Shown piece by piece: positions 17,931 through 27,967 of a DNA stretch of 64,000 nt (positions are counted from its first letter, which is position 1; the number at the start of each line of letters is the position of its first letter). Where the stretch lies: positions 1 to 64,000 of the forward strand of contig JAFCZZ010000001.1 in assembly GCA_019314085.1 (NCBI GenBank), in the 5' to 3' direction. The notes beneath the pieces were generated by a model. The model saw only the letters and a program-made list of their open reading frames with translations. It searched no databases and was not told the origin of the DNA. The translations under genes and the position numbers were made by a program. This DNA is from Deltaproteobacteria bacterium (lineage in GTDB: Bacteria; Desulfobacterota; Syntrophia; Syntrophales; UBA2210).

Positions 17931-20900
17931 ATGAGGCTTGAGGATTATATCGTAACTAAGTTTGAAGCCGATACGCGAGGCCTACAGACAGCCCTCAACC
18001 AGATTCAGCAGGCCTTTGCTCAGGTTGCCCAGAATATTGTTGCCAGTGTTCAAGGAGCTTCCCGGCAGGCAGGGCAAGCAGCAGCCCAGATCGCCCAACA
18101 AGCAGCTCAGGCAACACAGGCGGCAACTCAGCAGGCTATTGCTGCTATAACAGCCAGTGCACGACGGACACCGGCAGCCGTCCAACCAGTAGCTGTAGCA
18201 CTTGACCAAGTTAGAGTCCCTGCTCGACAGGCCACTGACCAGTTTGAAGAACTCAGCCGAATGCTGGGGCAGGCTTCAAGCTCTTTCCGGCGGTCGGCCC
18301 GCACCATCATAACTGGTATTGAAAGCTTGGATGTCCTCTCGGTTCGCCTTGACCGGGCCTCCATGATGATGTGGCGCTTCACCATGGCCGTTATCCCCTT
18401 CCGGATGCTGGCTTTCTATTTGGGTGCCTTTACGGCAGGCCTTGCAGGATATGTTCGCCAGATTGTGATGGCCGCCGGGCAGCTTGAAACGGCCCGTAAG
18501 GCTTTTGAGGCTGCTACCGGTTCAATACAGGAAGCCAATGAAATCATTGAATACGTCCGGCAGCAAGCACCGAAAATCCGCTACACACTGGCACAAATCA
18601 TTGAAGCTGCACGTATCCTCACAGTTGCTGGTTATGACGTAAAAGAACTCCTCATGCCGATGGCTGACTTGGCTGCCGGTATCAACCAAGCCGGTGTAGA
18701 CATAGCCTCAGCGGCCCGTGCATTCGTGGACGCCATGCATGGCGAATTCCGGCGCTTGAAGAACACATTCGACATCACGAAGCAGGAAGTCTTGAAGTTT
18801 GCAGAAGGTGCTATTGATGCTCAGGGGCGGGTTGTTGATAAGGCCAAGCTTCAATACGGCATTCTGATGGCTATCCAGGAGAAGTATGGTGGGGCCAATC
18901 AGGCCGCTATGGAGTCAATCGCCGGTGCCTGGGCCAACTTCTCAGACAGCATGACGAGACTCGCTCAAGCTGCCGGTCAGAACTTGGTGCCCTTCTTCGT
19001 CAAACTTTTGAACACCGCAGGCCGTTTCCTGAATGTGCTTGAAAGACTGGCCCAGACACCATTCACACGAGCCCTCATAACTTGGGTTCCGCTTATCGGT
19101 GCATTAACCACAGGCCTTGGGACACTGCTCGCTTTGATGTCCATGCTGGCTATCCACTTGCAAGGTATAACCGCGATGTATCGTGCTTGGTTGCATACGG
19201 GCCAAGAAGCCGAGCTTAACCTTATCCGTGCCCACAATCAGCTCCAGCAGGCCGAGGCAGAACTTGCTGCCATCCAGACGGCACGAATGACGGAATATTT
19301 GCCGCTGCTTCGTCTGCAGCTTGAGATGCAGCAAGAACAATTGCGGCTGAATGAATTGATTAGACAGAGAGAGCTCGAAATCGCAAGGGCCGAGGCAATT
19401 CAAGAATTGACAGAAGCGGGACAGCCTGTGCCCGAACGGCTTCGGGTTGGTAGAAGGAGCGTAGAGGAAATCAATGAACAAATCAGCGAAGTCCAACAAC
19501 GGTATGAACAGCTTCAGCGTCAAGCTGAGGCAGCAGGCCTGATACTCAGCTTGCCAGAATTGCGAGCTGCTTTGCCGCAGATTAACGAACAGCTTGCCCG
19601 TGCGCGACGTACATATGCTGGAATAAGTGAACGTCTAGAAGAAGCCCGCCAACGAAGAAGAGAGTTGAGCGATCACCTGCGAATGGAAATACAGGATGCC
19701 GCCCTAAGAAGAGACCTTGAAGCCCAGCATGAACAGTTAGTGGTTGAAATTGTCGGTCTTGAGGAAGCAGAAGAACGACAACGGCAACGCATAGGTCAAC
19801 TTGAGAGACAGCGAGAGCAAACATTGCAACGCATAGCAGCAGCCGAGGAGGCTTATGTTGCTGCACTCCGAGGCGAACACGGCGAACGTGTCCGCAATAT
19901 CGCATTGATGCGTGAGGAATTGCAGCTCCAGCAGCAACAAGTTACGTTTGCGCGGCAATTTAGAGAAGCTTTCCTCGGTGCTTTGGGCTTCCCAATTGGG
20001 ATGGTGCGTGGGACAGCGGGATTGGGCGTAGCAGTGGTTGGTGGCTTGGGTCGAATTCTTGGTGGTTTGGTTGGCATGGCCGTCTGGGGAGCACTTATAG
20101 CTGCACTGTATGAACTCGCTCGGTTTCTGAAGGACTATCTCTATCGCAGAATCCATACCTTTGCTACCGAAGTAGAAAAATTGAAGAAGAGCCTAAATGA
20201 ACTCGATGGCACGACTGTTGAGCTGGTCCCGGCACTGAAAGAACTCAAGAATAGCATAGAAAAGACCAAACAGCGTTTCGATGCCGTTGAAATGGCCTAC
20301 CGAACGGCTGCACTTCCACCGCCGTGGACACGAGCTGGCTTTCCTAAAGCGGCAGCAGCAGCTTTGGGACTCGGTATAGGATTCAGTATAGGGCTACCTT
20401 TTGGTCCTGCTCTCGGTGCAGTGCTGGGTATGGTGGTTCCTGCAGGGCCCGTAACGCTGGGTTATGCATTTAGGTCGGTTCCCGAAGAGAGACGTGGGGC
20501 GGTTATCCGTGAAGTAGTTAATGTGCTGATTGAAGAAGGTCGTATCTCTCCTGAGCTAAAAGAATTACTATCGCGCTATGGTGCTGTGGAACTGATACCC
20601 GACGAAGAACTTGCCAAGCTTCGCGTGACCAAAGAAGACATGGAAGTAGTTAAGCAGCATTATCAGGAGCAACTTAAGGCAGCCAAAGACCTGATCCAAG
20701 AAGAAAAGCAACGAGCCCAGCATTATGACGAAGTTGCTCGGAGACAACTTGACAACATCGAAAGGTTGGGCCAACAGAAGCAATTTAGCGAACTAATTGG
20801 CCGCGATTGGGACAAAGTAGCTGCAGCGATTCGGGCTTCCGACCATCCTGCAGCGGCTCTGGCAGATACTTACAGCAAAATGGAAGAAAGACTGCAAAAT

Positions 20901-22508
20901 CAGATTGACTCGGTGCAGGACATCGAGAAAGAAATGGAAAAGCAAGTTAAACAGGGCCGTGATGCCAATGAAGTAGCAGCCGAATATCGTCAAAAAGTCC
21001 AGCAAGCCCAACGGGCCTATGAGCAACTGGTATACATCGTGAATATGCACAATCAGATTGATGAACGCAACCGCGAAAATCGCGAGGAGCTTATCCGGCA
21101 AGAAAGAGAGAGGCTTGAGCTTGCCCAGCAACTTCTGGTTGTCTTTGAGGCCCAGCAGCGGGCTATTGAAGGCCAGATAGCCGCTCAAACCTTGCGGGCT
21201 GCAGGGGCTGGTGGTCTGGCAACCGAGAGATTTCAGGCTGCATTGAGGTTTGCCGAGGCCGAAGCGGAATTCCGTGCCCGCAAGTTCCGTGAGGCACGCA
21301 AAGACTACGCTGAAGCTATTGAACATCTCCGGCGGGCCGAGGAACAGCAGATAGCCATCGAGAAACAGCTTGCCCAGGCTCAAACCGACCCTGTGCGACA
21401 GGCTCAGGAGATGCTGCGTATCATTGACAGGCAGATAGAGAACGAGCGGCGCTGGTATGCTTTCCGGCGACGCTGGGTGCAGGAGAATATCAGGGATGAG
21501 AGTCAAAGGCAGATGCTGCTTCGGGGCCTTGAGGAAGACCATCAACGGCGACTTGAATTGCTTGAGAGGCGGCGTCAGACACAAGCTGCCGAGGTTGAAG
21601 CGGCTTATCGCCGGAGGCTAATCGCCCAGTATCAAGTCCTGAAACAGCAGGCTGCCGACCATGGGGCCACGAAAGCCCAGTTGCTGTGGTATGACATCAA
21701 AATCGCCGAACAGCAGGAAGCTATAGCACGTGCTCAGGGCAAGGTAAATGAAGCCGCCAAATACACGGCACAAATCCAGCACCTGCAGCTTGAACAGGAG
21801 AGGCAGCTCTATGTAGATACCGAAGCTCGGCTGAAGGCTGTGCAGGAATACAACAGAGCCTATGGCACAACGATAGAGAACATCCGGCAGGTTGGGCGGC
21901 AGTTGTATGAAGTGCAAATCCAGGAAGCCCGCTGGCTTGAGGCACATGGCCGTGTCAATGAAGCAATGAAGAAGTATGCCGAAGCCCAGCAGACACTTAT
22001 CTCCACGCAGCAACAGGAACTTGATTATCATAGGACGCGACTCCAACTGGCCGAGAAACTGTATAAGCTGGGCATGATTTCTGAGGGCCAACTGGCCGCC
22101 ATACGGCAGCAAGCAGCACGGCAAGCCTTGGCGCTGGCCCGCGAGTGGGGTTTGAACACGAAAGAAGGCATGGAAGCCTACATGCGTTATCTGGACATCA
22201 TCAACAACCAGACAGCCGACAAGACTGAGGCACTAATTAGGAAGGTTATTGGAGCACCACAAGAGGCTTTAGAACAGATACTCTCACCGGCCACGTTGCA
22301 ACGTTATTTCGGCCAGCTTGAAGGGACCATCATGCCACTCACTCAAGCCATGTCGGCGGATATAGTCTCATTCAACAAAGGCGAACTGACCATCCGGATA
22401 CGGCTTGATGGCCTGCCTGAAAACATTGACAACCAGATTAAGCAGGCCATACATGAGGGTATAGATGCTATGGCCCGAACCATTGCAGGAGCACTGAACG
22501 GGCGATGA
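17931..22508 (+). CDS. Tape measure protein
   Basis: 1525 residues, by far the longest gene here, directly after the chaperone pair. Very long Gln/Glu/Arg/Ala coiled-coil stretches (e.g. ~430-660, ~940-1400), with hydrophobic glycine-rich segments near residues ~685-730 and ~810-850 that could insert into the host membrane during DNA entry. Using about 0.15 nm per residue, a tail near 0.2 micrometre is expected. The N-terminus (FEADTRGLQTALNQIQQAF) is typical of tape measure starts. Confidence 0.93.
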   Translation: MRLEDYIVTKFEADTRGLQTALNQIQQAFAQVAQNIVASVQGASRQAGQAAAQIAQQAAQATQAATQQAIAAITASARRTPAAVQPVAVALDQVRVPARQATDQFEELSRMLGQASSSFRRSARTIITGIESLDVLSVRLDRASMMMWRFTMAVIPFRMLAFYLGAFTAGLAGYVRQIVMAAGQLETARKAFEAATGSIQEANEIIEYVRQQAPKIRYTLAQIIEAARILTVAGYDVKELLMPMADLAAGINQAGVDIASAARAFVDAMHGEFRRLKNTFDITKQEVLKFAEGAIDAQGRVVDKAKLQYGILMAIQEKYGGANQAAMESIAGAWANFSDSMTRLAQAAGQNLVPFFVKLLNTAGRFLNVLERLAQTPFTRALITWVPLIGALTTGLGTLLALMSMLAIHLQGITAMYRAWLHTGQEAELNLIRAHNQLQQAEAELAAIQTARMTEYLPLLRLQLEMQQEQLRLNELIRQRELEIARAEAIQELTEAGQPVPERLRVGRRSVEEINEQISEVQQRYEQLQRQAEAAGLILSLPELRAALPQINEQLARARRTYAGISERLEEARQRRRELSDHLRMEIQDAALRRDLEAQHEQLVVEIVGLEEAEERQRQRIGQLERQREQTLQRIAAAEEAYVAALRGEHGERVRNIALMREELQLQQQQVTFARQFREAFLGALGFPIGMVRGTAGLGVAVVGGLGRILGGLVGMAVWGALIAALYELARFLKDYLYRRIHTFATEVEKLKKSLNELDGTTVELVPALKELKNSIEKTKQRFDAVEMAYRTAALPPPWTRAGFPKAAAAALGLGIGFSIGLPFGPALGAVLGMVVPAGPVTLGYAFRSVPEERRGAVIREVVNVLIEEGRISPELKELLSRYGAVELIPDEELAKLRVTKEDMEVVKQHYQEQLKAAKDLIQEEKQRAQHYDEVARRQLDNIERLGQQKQFSELIGRDWDKVAAAIRASDHPAAALADTYSKMEERLQNQIDSVQDIEKEMEKQVKQGRDANEVAAEYRQKVQQAQRAYEQLVYIVNMHNQIDERNRENREELIRQERERLELAQQLLVVFEAQQRAIEGQIAAQTLRAAGAGGLATERFQAALRFAEAEAEFRARKFREARKDYAEAIEHLRRAEEQQIAIEKQLAQAQTDPVRQAQEMLRIIDRQIENERRWYAFRRRWVQENIRDESQRQMLLRGLEEDHQRRLELLERRRQTQAAEVEAAYRRRLIAQYQVLKQQAADHGATKAQLLWYDIKIAEQQEAIARAQGKVNEAAKYTAQIQHLQLEQERQLYVDTEARLKAVQEYNRAYGTTIENIRQVGRQLYEVQIQEARWLEAHGRVNEAMKKYAEAQQTLISTQQQELDYHRTRLQLAEKLYKLGMISEGQLAAIRQQAARQALALAREWGLNTKEGMEAYMRYLDIINNQTADKTEALIRKVIGAPQEALEQILSPATLQRYFGQLEGTIMPLTQAMSADIVSFNKGELTIRIRLDGLPENIDNQIKQAIHEGIDAMARTIAGALNGR

Positions 22509-24706
22509 GCAACGGCACACAATTGCTCACCGTAAAAGTCCGCAAGCCGACGAAGCTGCTCAGTCGGCCTTGGGAGACTAAGCTTGACTTGATTGGCCGG
22601 AATACTCGTGACCTCAACAGTCACGGTGTCTATATCCAAAAACACGCGAAGGTTCTGATGTTGCCGCCGATTGTCAGGCCTGAAAACTACCCTTGGGCGA
22701 GAGCCGATTACACTCTTCACCCTTCTTCAGATGACTTCTTTGATGGCCGTAACTGGGGCGGGGCTGAAGGATATTACGTGGGCCACGTGGGCAATGCCAG
22801 CGAAGCCTGGGCTGCCTGGCTGAGTCCTTCGCATACCATTGAAGCCGACCGGGGCTTGCAGGTTACGCTAATCTGGTCGCCGCCTGCTGGCGATGAAGTT
22901 GTGCCCCGCATTGAAATCTTCCCCCGCATAGACTACAACCGTAGCACGACAATCAACGGCGTGACTTATTACTTTGCTCCACTTGCATTTGCCATCAATT
23001 CGCAGATGGTCTTCGAGGTTTATGAGTATGAATATGACAGCTATGAACAGTTCGAGAACAATCCTGCTCAGATACTTGTGCGGCGTTATCAGCATCCCAT
23101 TCTGGCCCAGCGGGGCACTCAGATTATGGGCGTCTTCCGCATCATTCCCATTGAGGCAGACGGCTTCGTCGTGGAGTCGCCCATCCTCAAGGATGGTGGC
23201 TTTGTTTACATCAGCCGGATACAGCGTGAGAATTTGAAGCTCTTCCCAGCAGGCGGTTGCGGCATAAGGTCTCTGGCCGGAGGATTTGCAGTTTTTAGCT
23301 TTGTTCCTTTGGAATTCCCAAGCGAAGGCTATGTAATTGGCCCCAAGCAAAGCAAACGACAGGAAGACGATAAATGGGTTTCGGTTAGTTTCCATGCTTA
23401 CACGCCTACCGGCACGGCAGTGGCCGGGACCATTGTTGACCCCGAAACTGGCGATGTTATCACCACAGGCGAAACATTTCAGGAATACGCCTACAAGGTT
23501 ACACTTTACTCAACCGACGGCATCCATACTCCGGTGGTTAATTATGTTAAGTGCGATGTGGAAGGCGAGACTGAGACCAGCTCAGAAGAAGAGATAGACA
23601 TCTCCAATGAGGTCCGGATTCAAGAGCAGGTTTCGGGCAACCTGATGGGCCATCGGGCTACGATTAGCCTGCACAATCCCAACGGTGAATATACGGAACT
23701 GGCCCTAAGGCCCATGAATGAGATTGACGTGGACATCAAAGGCCAAGACCGGGCCATCTTCTATACCCTCAATCCCAAGATAGAACTCTGGAAGGTGCCG
23801 GAGAAGGAAGCACCCTGGATTGAATGGGAATGCGGCGACATGTGGGTGCGCCTTGAGCATTATGTGCTGACAGATGAGGATGTTTATGACGGCCTCGACC
23901 TCAAGACTGCCGTGTCAAACTTCCTGCAACGGCTTGGCATACCGTCGGATAAGATAGATATTGACGATGAAGCCTCGTCTATCATGCTGCCGAAGTCGCG
24001 CAGCTCACAAGACCCCCTCTTCCGGCCACGCCTTGGGGCAACGGCTGCTGAATTCCTGAGGGACTTGCATCACAAGTTCTGTTCCGACTGGATTATGCGT
24101 TTCCGAGGCGATGGCACGTTTGAATTGAAGCCTGCTGACTCCAGCACCATTGCCCGAACCTACTACCTAAGTCATGAAACCGCTGAGCAGCTATATCAGC
24201 AGGCCTTAGAAGATTATCAAGCGGGGCTGGGCGAAGAGCCTGACCCCGAAGATTATAGCTACTTTGTCTCCAATCTCACTGTAGAACTTTTGCACGACAA
24301 GTTTTACAACGAGATTTGGGTGATTGGCGAAGATTCAGCCACAGGCCGTCCTCTTGTCGCATTTTGGATGGACTACCGCAGTCAAACTGACCGCGATTAT
24401 CTGTATTTCGTCGGCGAAAGACGAGTTGCTATCTTCATCACGCGCATTAACAATCAAGACATGCTCAATTTTGTATGCCAGCAAGCAGTCAACCGCTACG
24501 GCAAGGTAAGGCGACGGATTTCGTTTAGGACGAAGTTTGACCCGGCCCTCTGGCCGGGAGACTTTATCCAGATTTACGGCTACGCCAATATATTCCGCGT
24601 AGAGAACATTGACACGAGAATTGAACCCGGCACCGTGACGATGCGGGGAGGCGAACCGACCGATATAGTTGAGTGCCAGATTACAGCCATCGAATGGCCT
24701 ACATAG
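22505..24706 (+). CDS. Tail tip/hub protein (baseplate hub-like)
   Basis: 733 residues; ATGA overlap with the tape measure stop. The second half resembles phage tail hub proteins: a strand-rich region (RIQEQVSGNLMGHRATISLH), then a domain ending with FDPALWPGDFIQIYGY. The first ~330 residues look like added beta domains. Position after the tape measure fits the distal tail or hub that the tube starts from. Exact family not certain. Confidence 0.65.
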   Translation: MSNGTQLLTVKVRKPTKLLSRPWETKLDLIGRNTRDLNSHGVYIQKHAKVLMLPPIVRPENYPWARADYTLHPSSDDFFDGRNWGGAEGYYVGHVGNASEAWAAWLSPSHTIEADRGLQVTLIWSPPAGDEVVPRIEIFPRIDYNRSTTINGVTYYFAPLAFAINSQMVFEVYEYEYDSYEQFENNPAQILVRRYQHPILAQRGTQIMGVFRIIPIEADGFVVESPILKDGGFVYISRIQRENLKLFPAGGCGIRSLAGGFAVFSFVPLEFPSEGYVIGPKQSKRQEDDKWVSVSFHAYTPTGTAVAGTIVDPETGDVITTGETFQEYAYKVTLYSTDGIHTPVVNYVKCDVEGETETSSEEEIDISNEVRIQEQVSGNLMGHRATISLHNPNGEYTELALRPMNEIDVDIKGQDRAIFYTLNPKIELWKVPEKEAPWIEWECGDMWVRLEHYVLTDEDVYDGLDLKTAVSNFLQRLGIPSDKIDIDDEASSIMLPKSRSSQDPLFRPRLGATAAEFLRDLHHKFCSDWIMRFRGDGTFELKPADSSTIARTYYLSHETAEQLYQQALEDYQAGLGEEPDPEDYSYFVSNLTVELLHDKFYNEIWVIGEDSATGRPLVAFWMDYRSQTDRDYLYFVGERRVAIFITRINNQDMLNFVCQQAVNRYGKVRRRISFRTKFDPALWPGDFIQIYGYANIFRVENIDTRIEPGTVTMRGGEPTDIVECQITAIEWPT

Positions 24707-24722
24707 GGGGCTTGACAGGCAT

Positions 24723-26129
24723 ATGCTGAGCGGTGATGCTTTACACAGGCTGCGAGAGGCAATCGAAAGAAAAATAGCACGCCAGGCTACTGGCGTGGAA
24801 GTTGTCCTTGACTACGGGGCCTCGCTTGAGAACCTGATAAAGACGTTGCAGCAGGCCGGAGAAACGATTGAAGGTGAAACTGTCTCACGCGGGGCCACGT
24901 GGTCTTATCTATTGCCCAGCAGCCAGTTTGGTTATGATGAGAGAACAATCGGATTGTGGCATTTCGAAGAAGGCAGCGGGGGCCAGGCCGCTGATGCGTC
25001 GCCTAACGGCAACACTCTCACCTTGGTTGATACGACTTGGACAAGCGGCAAGTGGGGCAGTGGCCTGTCTTTTAACGGGTCTTCTAGCTATTGCTATGGC
25101 AGCCTCACTTACACTGAACGCCTTGGGCACTACCTCTACGTCGCTGGATGGTTCAACCCATCGGGGAATGGGCCGCTGATTTACTGGCCTTCTGTTATCC
25201 TGCTTGCCATTGATAGCGGCAGACTGGTAGTTACCATTGATTCGGTTGACTATGTCGGGCCATCCGTCCAGACAGGCGAGTGGCAGCTCCTGCATTGTCA
25301 ATTCTTTGACGGACGGGTTTATCTGGGCGTCAATGATGTTATCACCTGGCACGATCACAGCAGCGAGGAGCTTAGTCCCCTGTATTCAACTTTCTATGTG
25401 GGCCGAGATGATACGAGCTATTACAACGGTCTCGCCGATGAGATACTTGTAGCTGCCGATGTGTTTGTGCAAGAAGACTTTCAGTATCCACGTGACTGGG
25501 CTTATACATCATCTATTGGCCACTGGCGCTTCAATGAAGGCGCAGGCAATATGGCCTTCAACCTGCTGATGTCTTACAGACCTCTGACGCTCGTCAATCA
25601 TACTTGGACTGATGGCTGGCTGGGGTCGGCTGTGGCATTCAATGCGGATGGTTATGCATATTATGCACAAGATGCAACAAATCTCAGCCGTTTTGGGCTT
25701 GAAATGTGCGTCCAGTTTGACGATGTGTCTGCTTCACAGGTTCTTGCTTATCAGGAGGGGGCTTTGCGGGTAACCTGGTCGCCGGGCCAGCTTGAGGTTT
25801 ACATCGCAAGCCTTACACCAGCAACTTTCACCTTTGAACTGCCGACTATCAGTAGCAGCAACTGGTATATCATTTCGGTGCAATATGACAATAATGCAGT
25901 GACGGCCTGGCTGAATGGGCTTAAGGTAGGCGAAGCTTCGGCCAGTGGCACGGTTGATTTGGCTTCGGCCAATTTCTTGCTGGGCGGCGACGGCACAAAC
26001 GGTTTGATAGGCAAGCTTGACTACGCTATGATAAATCGTGGGCCGGTCAGGCCCTTCTATCGTGTGCTTCCACGCTGGCTTATCGGCCAGCATGGGTTTG
26101 AAAGGGCCGATGACTGGATATTACTTTAG
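24723..26129 (+). CDS. Tail protein with two LamG/concanavalin-like domains
   Basis: 468 residues from ATG 24723. After an ~80-residue helical attachment region there are two repeats of a LamG-like jelly roll: IGLWHFEEGSGGQAAD.. at ~78 and IGHWRFNEGAGNMAFN.. at ~265, each followed by a segment of the GSGLSFNGSS type. Such domains bind carbohydrates and are common in receptor-binding tail proteins. Likely function: host-surface glycan binding. Confidence 0.75.
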   Translation: MLSGDALHRLREAIERKIARQATGVEVVLDYGASLENLIKTLQQAGETIEGETVSRGATWSYLLPSSQFGYDERTIGLWHFEEGSGGQAADASPNGNTLTLVDTTWTSGKWGSGLSFNGSSSYCYGSLTYTERLGHYLYVAGWFNPSGNGPLIYWPSVILLAIDSGRLVVTIDSVDYVGPSVQTGEWQLLHCQFFDGRVYLGVNDVITWHDHSSEELSPLYSTFYVGRDDTSYYNGLADEILVAADVFVQEDFQYPRDWAYTSSIGHWRFNEGAGNMAFNLLMSYRPLTLVNHTWTDGWLGSAVAFNADGYAYYAQDATNLSRFGLEMCVQFDDVSASQVLAYQEGALRVTWSPGQLEVYIASLTPATFTFELPTISSSNWYIISVQYDNNAVTAWLNGLKVGEASASGTVDLASANFLLGGDGTNGLIGKLDYAMINRGPVRPFYRVLPRWLIGQHGFERADDWILL

Positions 26130-26144
26130 TGGAGGATGATAACC

Positions 26145-26681
26145 ATGGTGCTGATGGCCTATGCAGTTGACCCTGTAACCCTGAGGAATTACGTGCGGCT
26201 TACCAACCGGCGCAAGATGCCCGAAGAGGAACTGCCTGAAGTTGAGTTGCCCGACAACGTTAAGATTGGCCCCACGGATAACTTGGGTAACATCCGGCAG
26301 AAGGCCATGCGGGCCTTGATAACCTTCCTCTCGTCTGAACCCAAACCGATAGAAGAAGGCAGGTATGTCTGGATTGAAACAGCTCTACTGCCTATCATCG
26401 CCATTGACCCTACTAACTACCAGATGGCTCTGCGGCATTTTGCTGACCAAGTGCAAAAGCTAAATATCTCAGCAGTGCGGGGTTACTGGTTCAAACCCAG
26501 CGAGTGGCAAGGGACTCGTCATTGGATACCGCCTTACTGGTTTACAGATTGGTCGGCCACGCTGATTCATGGATGCTTCGAGGAAGGGTATCACGAGTGG
26601 GAAGTACGGTCTCTTAAAGGCCAAAAGCGAAAAGAAACGAATTCAACCGAGGAGTGTAGCAAATATCACAAATGCACATGA
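26145..26681 (+). CDS. Tail-associated protein, unknown
   Basis: 178 residues from ATG 26145, nine bases after GGAGG (26131-26135); the ATG at 26136 is too close to that site. Pro/Trp-rich middle (YWFKPSEWQGTRHWIPPYWF), basic C-terminus. No family recognised; position suggests tail tip or fibre assembly. Confidence 0.55.
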   Translation: MVLMAYAVDPVTLRNYVRLTNRRKMPEEELPEVELPDNVKIGPTDNLGNIRQKAMRALITFLSSEPKPIEEGRYVWIETALLPIIAIDPTNYQMALRHFADQVQKLNISAVRGYWFKPSEWQGTRHWIPPYWFTDWSATLIHGCFEEGYHEWEVRSLKGQKRKETNSTEECSKYHKCT

Positions 26682-27967
26682 AAACACCGATTAAAAAGCT
26701 GCTTGTGGCCCTTCGTTACTTACAGACCATATTCTCGCGCCGCGATGTGCTTTTCTCCATAGCCATGCTTGCCGCGCTGTATGGCGCCTGGCCCGCTCTC
26801 GAGGAAGCATTCACACAGCCGGACTTTTCCCGGAACTGGCAGCAGGATTGCGACCTGGTCCTCATTCACAAAGGCCTGGTGGAACATCCGCGTTTCAGGG
26901 ATACGCTGCAGTGGTGGACAGGGACATGGGTGGGGCAGGTGCCGTTCTGGAGGCCACTTACATCACTGCTGTTCTGGCTGGAATGGAAGTTGTTTGGGTG
27001 GGAGTTTCAAGATGCATGGATGCTGGTGCACGGATTGCTGCATCTAGCTACTTGTGCAGCGCTGTTTGTTTTCGCCGACACATTTACGGGGAGTGCAACT
27101 ATAGCCGCACTATCGGTAGCCTTCTTCTCGTTGCCGGGTCCGCTGCTTCCGTACGGCTTGCGGCTCTGGCATTCACGGGCATTCTGGGCGCTGTGGAGCT
27201 GGAAGGACCAGCCAGATTTGTTGCTGGGCTTGCTGACCATCGGCTCGTGTGCGCTCGCCCTCAGACGCCGAACGGTTTCCGCGCTGGCGCTGGCTACTAG
27301 TGCCGCAATGACCAAGGAAACGGGCTTCGTCACGCTGCCGCTCGCGGGGGCCTTCCTTCAGCTTGCAGGGCGTGCCATCGGCCCTGCTCTCGGCGCGTTT
27401 GCCACTGTGATTTTGCTGGCGATAGCAAAGCTGAAGGCTACTGGCTTGGGATTCATCCTCGGAGCAAACATCCACTGGCCGGCTCGCTTGCTGTTGACAA
27501 TCGGTGGTCTACCCTTGGCCAAGTTGGTGGGAGCGACATCTGGATATTGCGTGCTTGGGCTGACTGCGGCTGTAGCGCTTGTCTGGGCACGACCTTTGCG
27601 CTGGCTCGCTGCTTTCTGCGGAACAGCAATTGCCTGCGCCGTTCAGGCAGTCACACTTGCCAACACAGACGAGTCGCCGCCGTGGATTGTGGCCATCGTT
27701 GGTTTGTTCGACTGGAATCTTATATGCACCACTCTACCGGTAGCCGTATGGGTCGTCGTGGCCGCCTTCGGGGCTAGCAAGCAGGCTTTGTTGTCGGCTT
27801 TGGCCTATGCGGCGCTTGCGGCCCCTCCGGCGCTGGCACCCCAAGCTCTATCCCATGCTTATTACACAGCGTGGTGTTTTAGTGCAATAGCTATCGCGAC
27901 TGCTTGGTGGTGTACATGTCAAAGGTTAAGACTAACGTCTGGCTGCCGCAGCAGACTTACAACGTGA
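26672..27967 (+). CDS. Multi-pass membrane protein, GT-C glycosyltransferase-like
   Basis: 431 residues with about ten hydrophobic segments. The pattern after the first segment (FSRNWQQDCD), RPLTSLLFWLEWKLFGW, then HLATCAALFVF, WKDQPDLLLGLLTIG and SAAMTKETGFVTLPL is like polyprenyl-sugar-dependent membrane glycosyltransferases (PMT/GT39-type). Codon use is more GC-rich and varied than in flanking tail genes, which suggests recent acquisition. It would act in the host inner membrane, using lipid-linked sugars. The fold is inferred; the many membrane segments are plain. Its end overlaps the next gene by about 50 bases. Confidence 0.6.
   Translation: MHMKTPIKKLLVALRYLQTIFSRRDVLFSIAMLAALYGAWPALEEAFTQPDFSRNWQQDCDLVLIHKGLVEHPRFRDTLQWWTGTWVGQVPFWRPLTSLLFWLEWKLFGWEFQDAWMLVHGLLHLATCAALFVFADTFTGSATIAALSVAFFSLPGPLLPYGLRLWHSRAFWALWSWKDQPDLLLGLLTIGSCALALRRRTVSALALATSAAMTKETGFVTLPLAGAFLQLAGRAIGPALGAFATVILLAIAKLKATGLGFILGANIHWPARLLLTIGGLPLAKLVGATSGYCVLGLTAAVALVWARPLRWLAAFCGTAIACAVQAVTLANTDESPPWIVAIVGLFDWNLICTTLPVAVWVVVAAFGASKQALLSALAYAALAAPPALAPQALSHAYYTAWCFSAIAIATAWWCTCQRLRLTSGCRSRLTT

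Noticed and set aside
20793..21584. 263-residue minus-strand open frame
   Set aside because: Opposite the tape measure coiled coil; Leu/Pro-rich shadow translation without motifs.
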